Origin: an uncultured Eubacteriales bacterium | GTDB lineage: Bacteria > Bacillota > Clostridia > Oscillospirales > Oscillospiraceae | Assembly: GCA_900544975.1 (NCBI GenBank) | Contig: UQXI01000033.1 | Coordinates: 1-29,485 of the forward strand | Length of the DNA: 29,485 nt | Direction of reading: 5' to 3' | Shown: positions 8,901 through 16,600 of the stretch, in pieces | Numbering within the stretch: position 1 is the stretch's first letter | Layout: the number at the start of each line of letters is the position of its first letter | The notes under the pieces: generated by a model | The model's input: the letters and a program-made list of their open reading frames with translations, nothing else | The model's database searches: none | What the model was told of the DNA's origin: nothing | Position numbers and translations under genes: made by a program

Positions 8901-10363
8901 GCATTATCATAAACCACCATGCCCACTGCCCCAGCTGCGGCTGCCGCAGCCTCCTTATCTGTAAAGGAAATGCTGCCGCGCATCACAAGGGCGATCTTCC
9001 CGTTCAAGTTCAGCCCGACATAGTCGCTTTCCTCACCGTACCCAGGGACTGCCACATAGGCATATGTTCCGTTCAGGCTGGTAAAGGCTTCCCCGGCGCC
9101 GGGGTCGTTATACGTAACCTGCAGATCTCCCGCCATGAAATACGACATGTATTTCTTCACATTTTCCACAGAGGCAACGCAAAGCGCTGCATCATACATG
9201 GAGGGAGAGCCCACCGTTGCGCTGTCCGGATTGGAAGCCAGAGAGCGGCTCCCATAGCGGTGATTCGCCGTGGAAGTTCCCTCGTTACCGGCGGAAATCA
9301 TCAGCACAATGCCGGCATCCTCTACCCGGCTATAGACCCGGTCCATCACTTCGTTCTCCGAGGAGAAGCCGCAGGACATGCCCAAGCTCATGTTGATCAC
9401 GTCCACACCCAGCTTCACCGCATCCTCCAGAGCCGGTAGGATCCAGGTGTCGCCGGTTCCGCTCTGGGTGTCCGAGAACACTTTAAAAATTGCCAGCTGT
9501 GCATCCGGCGCCATGCCGGTGAGGTTGCTGCAGTTGGCGGCGACGGTACCGGCCACATGGGTGCCATGGCCCTGCACATCGTTCACGTCTGTGTCCCCGT
9601 CTGCATAGTCGTAGGCAAAGGGCACCTTCCCGCTGACGTAGATTTGGTCCAGATCTCCTGTGGCATGGAGGTTCAGGTTTTCCATAGCGGTCTGCACCCT
9701 GGCCCGGGTCATGGTCTGACCGGCGGGCTCTGTGGCAAAGGCCTCATGATTCACATCCAAGCCTGTATCCAGAATGCCCACCAGCATTCCTTTGCCGGTG
9801 TAGTCCTTGGAGACGTGCACCACGCTGCCGGAGTTATGCATGTTGGGCTCTACCGTAGCCACCGGGGGCTTGGGCGCGGCGTAGGTCTGCGCCACCTCCA
9901 CCGCCCGGACACCGGGGAGCGCGGCAATGGCTTCCTTCTGCCCATACGGCGCAGTCACGGAAAAACCATTGAGCAGCAGGCTGTATGTATCGACAATCTC
10001 CAGGCCTTCCACGGTCTGCAGCTGCTGACGAGCCTGTACCTGGGCCTGCTGGACTGCATACCGGGCCTGTGCCTCTACAGACTGCAGCGTCTCAGCGTCG
10101 CTGCCCTTTCCCATACGGGAAATCAGAGGGGCTTCCTCCAGTTCTACCAGGAACGTCACTTCCTGATTGCGGTCTATTTGCAGCTCTGGCTCGCTGTCCG
10201 CAAGGGGATTGGTCAGCAGCTGCGTATGCTCTGTCGCCGCTTCTACTAAAGACGCGTCATCTGCCGACCTCTGCCCGGCAGCCAGAGCGCCTGTGGGGAA
10301 CAGCTGCAGCATCAGCAGCAGCGCCACCAGGCAGGCAAGGCTTCTCTTCCACGGGTGTTTCAT
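2987..10363 (-). CDS. Giant SLH-anchored S8 subtilisin-like protease (lactocepin/C5a-peptidase type), 2458 aa
   Basis: An exported cell-surface serine protease. Module order: signal peptide (1-28); I9-like propeptide (about 60-155); S8 catalytic domain with Asp199 (ILDTGLD), His266 (GHGTHVAG), oxyanion Asn360 (SAGNEG) and Ser581 (GTSMASP), interrupted by a PA-like insert (about 395-510); fibronectin-like stalk (from about 670); BIG2 Ig-like domain (about 1062-1145); a Gly-rich INGG/AIGSG repeat region typical of a parallel beta-helix (about 1228-1560); three tandem repeats of about 75 residues (1655-1895); an Ig-like and an InlB B-repeat-like domain (1895-2055); an Ala/Glu/Lys coiled coil (2057-2210); a FIVAR-like helix pair (2225-2275); three SLH repeats (2279-2458). 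The catalytic tetrad is intact, so it is probably active and held by secondary cell-wall polymer. The ATG at 10363 is chosen because it starts the signal peptide and has AAGGAG 9 bases upstream; 48 in-frame codons upstream are rejected. Substrate unknown. Confidence 0.93.
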   Translation of the reverse strand: MKHPWKRSLACLVALLLMLQLFPTGALAAGQRSADDASLVEAATEHTQLLTNPLADSEPELQIDRNQEVTFLVELEEAPLISRMGKGSDAETLQSVEAQARYAVQQAQVQARQQLQTVEGLEIVDTYSLLLNGFSVTAPYGQKEAIAALPGVRAVEVAQTYAAPKPPVATVEPNMHNSGSVVHVSKDYTGKGMLVGILDTGLDVNHEAFATEPAGQTMTRARVQTAMENLNLHATGDLDQIYVSGKVPFAYDYADGDTDVNDVQGHGTHVAGTVAANCSNLTGMAPDAQLAIFKVFSDTQSGTGDTWILPALEDAVKLGVDVINMSLGMSCGFSSENEVMDRVYSRVEDAGIVLMISAGNEGTSTANHRYGSRSLASNPDSATVGSPSMYDAALCVASVENVKKYMSYFMAGDLQVTYNDPGAGEAFTSLNGTYAYVAVPGYGEESDYVGLNLNGKIALVMRGSISFTDKEAAAAAAGAVGMVVYDNAPGSLTNMQVEGIIPSCFISLEDGTKMKTASQKAVTISPDFSDFMENEDAGQMSVFSSWGPAPDLALKPEITAPGGHIYSSLPGGGYGDSSGTSMASPHMAGIAAGVLQYVKGVDAFRGLSTYRQGELVDVLLMSTAVPLQDPAGVLYSPRSQGAGVANMEAATQTRGYLTSINGKPAKGELGSNEEGSFRYTFYVHNFGDEMLQYQLNTSVMVPETYEEDGIQFMADQDRLLTAQEYTLTYSGNVAGGKVSVAPGGRALVTVQVDLTEEGQHNLAAFPNGIYVEGFITLEALSDGGTDLGAPFLGFYGDWYEAPILEPTAYDEGTALTDQTVLGLFRYEDGNGFVLGMNRLTEEFEQKYLMVSSDYCMYNGVSALVYQLRNAKQMRFSVTRDDTGEEYYSNVVENASKSIWYPNYNLFSYSVDSNMWNMTCSYGNGLISRVPDGAYTYTVEAWGEGASDEDVQSFSLPLIIDSEDPRLVSYEAVEEDGKLYLDVELADNYFVMAAQLVDETGQIALSEGVQLAGDQPGEVSKLRFDLTFAQQVGFTMGRIYMLDYAYNEARSDMVSLELGGFRPKSVTVDPSQGTAAVGYTWDLEAIVRPEEYLTAEQRQVTWSVSDESIATITQDGKLTGIAEGMVIVTATAYNGVSGSTQFYFSQREEQKYTQIPDTDAYTITENGRYQLPLTQSSSYIHLLVDPAVTSVILRGDPNVTYRDLKIHCPSKTFLMLQDVHISLELNSSDHRVSDGYQWQYYGAINFEGEDSSLFIEGENSIIRDPDQADTVAAICVRAKKDEIHSSVRFDGTGTMTIDSANPTSYASFYTAAIGGRQGERTGDMTFNGGTWIVRNNGFGACIGSGTSSGSQYDSTLYTSKIEINYGTLDLETSHTSTEVGACIGTGSSSYNGIEIVINGGDIQATSWYGGAAIGSGMYGHSNSYAWGAPGVIEHPTTVTINGGNIRAYSKYHEDASAKSPAAAIGSGYRAATYVPVTINGGQVYAQTNTWSAAIGNGESDKYANSKVEINGGVVTAVSTAEGAAIGGGGLTSAATTAAGGIITINGGSVKTVATGTGDAVGNSAGSQATVHVWNQDSVPVYEVPIPAANSRRIYLTGRDVVKISGSHPDDENLYLYLPEGTYRADVYYEDYTYKSFDVVVTPEGSTVHEEGFVQMYQITTNLTGLTSNAPETVEEGKALSFTMSPEKGFGLPLAIQVTMGGQNLLAYQYSYDPESGLFALESVTGDVVITAEGVSGIQTFPVVAQLQHMTYNGPDYASIGKTVIGTLIPDAGYALPEVISVTMGGQATEHYTYDPAAGTVTVTQVTGDVVISGAATLIGGRTITYQLTHLTHNGPTEYVAGQDLTMYLTPDAGYFLPETVSVTGDQEVIRYTYNPNTGCLTIWNATGNLTIQAEAQSDAPAEVAVAINPTELTVDNKPGLKGQFTAIVTGAEDVTVAWSLSGNTSDETRVEAGQLFLGADETAKTLTVTATANADPSKSASAVVYVVEAMYTITIGEMAHGTVTADCAQAAQGTLVTLTVLPETGYTLKAGSLQMNGTPLEGTTFVMPDADVVITAEFENEAEALLAAARAAQKAAEEAQKKAEEAQKKAEEAASSSAEDKEAAEKAAKEAQEAMEAAENAQKSAEEAKQAAETAKEAAESANVEAAASAALAAEYAQKVTETYGEIVKIKAEMVDFLADAQKAAEEAEKAQKAAEEAQKKAEEAALQAAKYHALMTLATYADKDLYARPQQAELAAAIQAGQEAIDAATTPQEVEEALTAAMTTIDGIKTLAELNKEKLPFTDVKEGDWYYRAVRYAVQQGLFKGVTDTTFAPNSKLNRAMAVTILYRLAGEPESTEQVTFTDVKEGAYYYKAVAWALENGITTGVDATRFAPNADVTREQMVTFLHRYAEVSGQDVNRMASLSSFRDAGSVSNYAREAMAWAVGNGILQGMEQDLLAPQGTATRAQAAAILMRFLTR

Positions 10364-10454
10364 GTTGGTATCTCCTTTCTGTTGGGGCGGCCTGGCCCAA
10401 TTGCAGGTTCGTGCATTTCGGCGCAAGTCATCGACCACTTTTGGAACTAACATA

Positions 10455-10483
10455 GTTATACACCATTTTGCCGCAAAAGTCAA
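10455..10483 (-). promoter_or_regulatory. Promoter of protease 1 with a palindrome in its spacer
   Basis: On the minus strand TTGACT (10478-10483) and TATAAC (10455-10460) are separated by exactly 17 bases, a strong consensus promoter. The spacer holds a 6-1-6 inverted repeat, TTTTGC-N-GCAAAA. The predicted leader is about 85 bases. Confidence 0.75.
10466..10478. promoter_or_regulatory. Candidate operator, 6-1-6 palindrome
   Basis: The + strand reads TTTTGCCGCAAAA, a perfect inverted repeat around one base, placed between the -35 and -10. A repressor bound here would block RNA polymerase. A near-identical sequence recurs in the hairpin at 2856-2890. Which protein binds is not known; the two flanking ArsR-type regulators are the obvious candidates. 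Confidence 0.45.
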
Positions 10484-10559
10484 CGAAATAACTGAAGCAG
10501 TCTTCACTTTTTTGTCCCGGGACTTGGAACGTTTGCCGTCTGGTAGGAATGGTCATACC

Positions 10560-10603
10560 AATGAAACAGCCCCTGCAACCGAAGCTGCAGGGGCTGTTTC
10601 ATT
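10560..10603 (-). terminator. Terminator of protease 2
   Basis: A perfect 18-base stem (10560-10577 with 10586-10603) and 8-base loop, beginning 26 bases after the protease 2 stop codon. On the minus strand the stem ends in TTTCATT. It separates protease 2 from the protease 1 promoter, so the two are separately transcribed. Confidence 0.75.
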
Positions 10604-10629
10604 TGAAAGGAAGAACTAAATCGGAACAA

Positions 10630-13600
10630 TCAGAAATTCTGGTCCAGAATGGTCAGGAGTTTGGCCATCTGGGCACGGGTCAGGGTGGAGCGGGCACGGA
10701 GGGTTCCATCCCCATAGCCTTCAAACAAGCCTGCCGCCACTGCCCAGGCCATAGACTCCTGAGAATAAGGCGAAATCGCCGTTCCATCCCGGAAATCCGC
10801 CAGATCTGCGCCCGCTACCGGCGTCTGGCCCAGGTATTCGGTAACATACCGATACAGGAAGGTAGCCGCCTGTTCCCGGGTCACCGCATACTCCGGTCCG
10901 AAGGTGGTTGTGGTGATTCCCTTGACAATGCCATGTTCCTGGGCCCAGGCCACAGCCTTCTCATAATAAGCGCCAGTCCGCAAATCTGTAAAGGTAGCAG
11001 CGGCTTCTGGCTCTGGCGAACCTGCCAGACGGTGCAAGGTTGTCACCAGCATGCCGCGCGTCAGCGTCCCATCCGGCTGGAATCGACCGTTGCCCACGCC
11101 CTCCATGAGGCCCTTCTCCAAGACATAGTCGGTATACATATGATACCACTGGTTTGTATTCAGATCCTGGAATTCCTTGGAGGCGCAGTGGGCAGGAATG
11201 ACCTCGCCCCGTTCCAGGAGCGCGCCGCAGTCCTTGCAGTAGCGGTCGCCGGTGTAGCCATCCTCGGTGCAGGTGGCCTCCTTGGCATTCCGGATTTCGG
11301 TCTCGCAGTGGACGTTGTCCAGGGCGATGGTCTCTGTATAGGAGACCTCCTCCGAACCTACCTGCTGGTGTATCACCTTCACACTGGCCGCTTCATTCGT
11401 CAAGAGGGTAAAGTGGAATTCGGCAAGCTGGCTGGCCCCATCCAGGGCCACATAGCCAACGGTCACTTCTCCCTCGGTCTCCTTGGCTGCCTGGTAAGCG
11501 GGCTGCACCGTATACGTCTCCAGCTGCACCAGAGCCGGGTCATACTGCACTGTGACTAAGCCATTGGTGGACGTCACGTCGTTGCCCGCTCCGTCCTTCG
11601 CCGTCACAACCAGGGTTCCGGTTCCATCCTTGTGGGATACGGCGCCGGTGGACTGGGGCGCTACCTCTGTGAGGCTGCCGCTGACTTCGTTCACCGGCTC
11701 CTCTGCTGTCATGGCAGGCGCCGTCTCCGAAGTGTCGCCGTAGTACTCCGCATCATACAACCGCATAGGCGCCATACCAGTGCTGCCCAAATAAATCACA
11801 TCCGGACTCTGCAACGAGCCATAGGCATACTCCGTGGGCATCAGGAAGAGCTGATTGGTCTTGCCGTCAAAATAGGAGAGCACAATCGCACTGTGATCCG
11901 CTGTGCTGACCATGGAAGCGCTGCGATTCAGGCCATCTGTGTCATCAAAGGTCATGCCATATTTTTTGAGCAATGATGTGCCCACCGAGCTGGGAGGATA
12001 ACACACGTATGCGCCGCTGTTGTTATTGAAATAACCAAACACCTGCATAATCGTCCCCTGGCTGTTCATCGCTAAGAACAACTCGCCCTGGGTGGGCACG
12101 GGGCCATACTGCCTCTGCATCATACCGGCTGACGTCACTGCTACCAACTTGCATGTTGCGCCGAGCTTATTCAACCAATAACCCAGATCGCCAACTCGAT
12201 TGGCAGCCCAGTCGCCGACGGACGGGTCCATCGGTCCCCACAAATTGTATTTGTCCATACCAACCAGTTGCTGGCCTTCGCCCAGGAATTCACAGAATGC
12301 AAGATCATCGATCTTCTGGTCGGTGGTAGCGGTTCTGCTGAGGATTTCCCCTGTCTCCGGGTTTATTTTGCAAAGCTGATTCTCGCTTTGATTTTGGGCA
12401 TATACCACCCCAGTTTTCCTGTCGTAGGTAGCTGCAGAGTAGGTTTCCTGAATCTTGGCGCCCAGAACTGGCGCTGCTTCCTGATCCAGATCCCAGGTAA
12501 ACAGGCTGGAGGTCCCATCCGTATTTTCAATCAGGCCCTTCAACTTACCCAGTACGGAATAAACCTCCACCTGGCAGGAAATCGATGCCTCCGGATCCGA
12601 AACCGCAGTTGCCGTAATGGTTGCCATACCATTGGACACGCCATGGACCGTACCATCGGCGTCCACTGTGGCAATGCTGGGATCGGAGGAGCTCCAGGTT
12701 ACATTAAAGTTACTCAAAGTCCAGGGCATCAGCTCCACCGACAGAGATTCGGAGGTTCCCCGCACCATGCGCAGAGCATCTGCAGAGATGGTCATCTGCA
12801 TGACCCGATCCGTTGTCTCATACCATGCTGTCCCGGTATCATACGCCCCGGGGATGAAAAATGCCTCAAACACATGCTTCGGATTTCCAACTACCTCAGG
12901 CGGAATGATCCCATGGGCGCGCGCCTGATCCAGCCGGATGATGCATCTGGTCGGCTCGCGGTACACCTCTGTGCCAAACCAGTCGCCATTGTCACAATAG
13001 CTTACGTAGAGGCAGTCATCTTTCGGATCCCAAGTAAGCGCCTTGATGCAGGTATACCGGAACGGATAGGGGAAGGATCCCACCTTTGTGGGCGCGCTAA
13101 ACGTATCCAGGGTAAAGGTATAGACCTGGGTAGAATTCACACTTCCGGATACACCGGCTACCACATAGAAATTACCCTGACGGTCACAGGTCAGTGCAGC
13201 CGCTTCCTCTTTGGTGCCCACGTGCAGGGGCTCGTCTCCAAGCCCACCCAGGTCGCAGGTCATTGCAGCTGCTTCCTCTTTGGAGCCCAGGGAAAGCTCT
13301 CCCAAGTTGGTATAGGCGCCAGTGAGTTTATCGACACGGACCAGGTGATTGTAGTTTGTGACACAATACAGATATCCATCCTGAACGTTGTAGCAGAGAT
13401 CCTGCACCCGGGCATAGGAGGGAATTCCCGCCGCACTCATATCGCTCAGATCTACAAGCGGTGTCCTGTTCTCTAGGTCCTCCAGCGGCATCACATAGAG
13501 CATCTCGTCATCGGTCGCGGCAAAGACATATCCGTCCGCTTCTGTCGCACTATAGAACACCGGCGACCCCTCTGCCAAGCCACGGTAATCGCTCTCTTCT

Positions 13601-16600
13601 TCTCCGCACCCTTTGTTGAAGCCAACCCACTTATAGTATTTCGAGGTGAAGGGGATGCCGGTGTTCGTACCATAACCGATGAAATCATAGACAGGCTCTG
13701 GGATGTCCAGCTGATCTCCAATGTGCAGACGGTACGTCACCATATTCATGGCATAGTCGTAAACCTGAAGCCACAGGTCGCCGGTGTACAGGTCTTCCTT
13801 CCCCAGCACCATGGTGCAGGTCTCTCCCGGCTCCTCTTGGTTGGGGCTGCCCAGGGCAATCACGTCCGAGGCATTCCGGTTGTACAGCGCGATGCAAGCC
13901 AGGTATTCATTGTCCCTGGCGACAATGGTCAGGGTCTGATTCAGGGGGTCCACCTGGATGCTCTCCAGCACCGGCGCCGTGTTATCGATGGTCAACTGGG
14001 TACGCTGGGTCGCGCCATCTCCCAAGCGGTCCCAGTCGATGGACCCGTCGGCGTTCTGGTAGAACTCCGGTGCAATCTGCAGCTTCACCTCCACCGTGGT
14101 TCCTTCCGGCAGGGGCTCCCCCTGGGCGTCGGTTCCCGCCCAGTTCATGGGCATGCGATAGGAGGGGATCATCCACTGACCTCCATTGGTATGGTAATAG
14201 GCACTGTAGAGTTTCGTAATCTGCTCGTCCTCCAGATAAACCTGTCCACTTTCCACATCCGTCACCTGAATGCGCGCACCGACTGCGTTGCGGATGTTAT
14301 TGAATGCATAACCAGCCAGCTTGTCCCCGCAGGCATTGTTCAGGCTGTTCCGCGCTTCCAGATAGACATCTTCCTGCACCACAGGGTTTCCGCCAAAGGA
14401 ATAGAGCGTGCTTTCATCCTGGGCATATCGCAGCGCCAAATAGTTGCTTTGCTCACTCAAATAGGGAGGCCGCGCCTCCGTTCCATACTGATACTCCACA
14501 AAAGAACCCACGTCGTACATGGAAGGATCCGTCCAGTTTCCATAGAAACCCAAAACCGGGATGGAGTGAGACACGCCCTTCACGCCCTCCCCGGTACTCA
14601 CAGGTTCGGCATAGACATAGCCCTCCAGGTACGCGCCTTTGGGGTACTTCTCATCCAGGGTCGCTTTTTGCTCATTGGTCAAGGAGAGCTCCACCGTCAC
14701 GTGGAGGGAATCCTGGCCTTTCAGCAGGGCCGCGCCGCTGTTCAGTTCTTTCAGGAACAGGTATGCGTCATAGGTGGTCACCTTGCCGTCGCCGTTCCGG
14801 TCGGCCCGGTCCAGGCCGGAGATGGACTCCCGAAGGCCTGTGGCATACTCCAGGAGGGCCTGCCCGTCGCTGGCATCCAACTGGCCGTCGCCGTTGAAGT
14901 CGCATCCGTCCAGCTTGGCGTCCGGCTTCAGGGGCACACCGTCCACCTTCCAGGTGACGTTGGCCGCCAAAGCCTCTGTCGCCAGGTCCAGGTACTCCCC
15001 GTTCAGCGCCTGGGTAAAGAGATCGGCAGACAGGGTGTAATACCGATCCACATCGGTCAGATTGTGCAGGGTGAAGCCAAAGGAATAGCTGCCGGTCCGG
15101 TCTGGATCATCTCCCAGCTCCACCTTGACTTTGCCGTCGGCGGCAGACTCCCCGGCATCGCTGTCCATCATCACGAAGCTCTCCGCATTCACAAGCGCGC
15201 CAATGTTGGCCAGGCCTGCGCCCTGTTGCAGGATGGACCAATAGGTGTCTTTGGTTCGGTTCATGGGCTCCGCCGTGGACATCAGAAGGCTCTGGGCCAA
15301 CTGGCGGGGAGAAAATCCGGTTTTTTCCGCCAGGTCATGCTCCTCCAGATACTGAGCCGCCAGCGCCACCATACCCGCCACCTGCGGGGAGGCCATGGAA
15401 GTGCCAGACATATGCTCATACGCATCATGTCCACCGGCAGGTCTCCCATTTTCCAGGTGGGAGCCATTGACAGAATAGATGTGGCCGCCGGGCGCTGTAA
15501 TCTCCGGCTTCATTTTGAGGCTGCCGGGGATTCCCACGCTGGAGAAACTGCTGATTCTATTCAGGACCACACCGGAATCACCCACGGATATGCCAATGGT
15601 TTTGCTCACTTCCATGGAACCGGCGTAATAAATCATGCCGTCTTTCGTCTGTTTCTGCTCTGCCGACTTCATCAAAAGCTGGCCGTCTTCCTGGGTGACA
15701 GACACACAGGGAGCAGTCCCTCTGTAATCGCTGAGGTCCATGTTGATGACGCCGGGCTGATTGTTGCAGACGATCACGCCAATGGCGCCATACTTGACTG
15801 CATTGTTTGCCTTCTGAGAGAAGCTCAGCTCTCCCCGGAAGCACACTGCAATCTTACCGGCCAATTCGCCGGCCACCGCTGCAAATTCGCTGTCCTGACC
15901 CAGGCCATCCACCAGCACATAGGATTGCTCCCCGGCCAATGTGGTCATGGGCTGATTGCTGTAGCCGCTGCTCTCGGTGTAGAAAATCTTCTCCCCGGCA
16001 ACCTGGAGGTAATGTCCCGTTGCGCCGGAGTTATCCGCAGAAGCCACGGCCAAGGAATTGGTATAGGAGCCAGGAGAACCCACCGTGTCAAAGCTCACAT
16101 CATCCCCATAGAGAAGGCCCATCTCCGTCGCCTCCTCACTCCAGGCCCCTGCATTGCCTGCCGCCATGGCGATCACGGTATCGCTCTGGGTCAGGGTGTT
16201 CAGGATCTGCTGGTATACATCTTCGTCGTGGTTGCTGAGGCCGGGGTTGGACGAACCCAAAGACAGGTTCACCGCATCCGCCCCCAGCAAAATGGCGTCC
16301 TCAATGGCAGCCATATAGTCCGAGTCAAACGCGCCGCCGCCTTTGCCGAACACCTTCATCACCATGAGCTGGGCGTCTGGGGCAACGCCCTGCACCTTCA
16401 CCGCATCCAGGGCCTTGCTGTAGGTCCCGTCTCCGGCAGGAATGTAGGCGTTGGCCGACGCAATGCCCGCTACATGAGAGCCGTGCTCTCCCTGGTAGTC
16501 GTTCTCATGGGTCACATCCAGGTTCTCATCTATGTAGTTGAAGCCAAAGGCAATTTTTTCATTGCGGTAGCAGTCTTCCGCCGTCCAGCCATGCTCCTGA

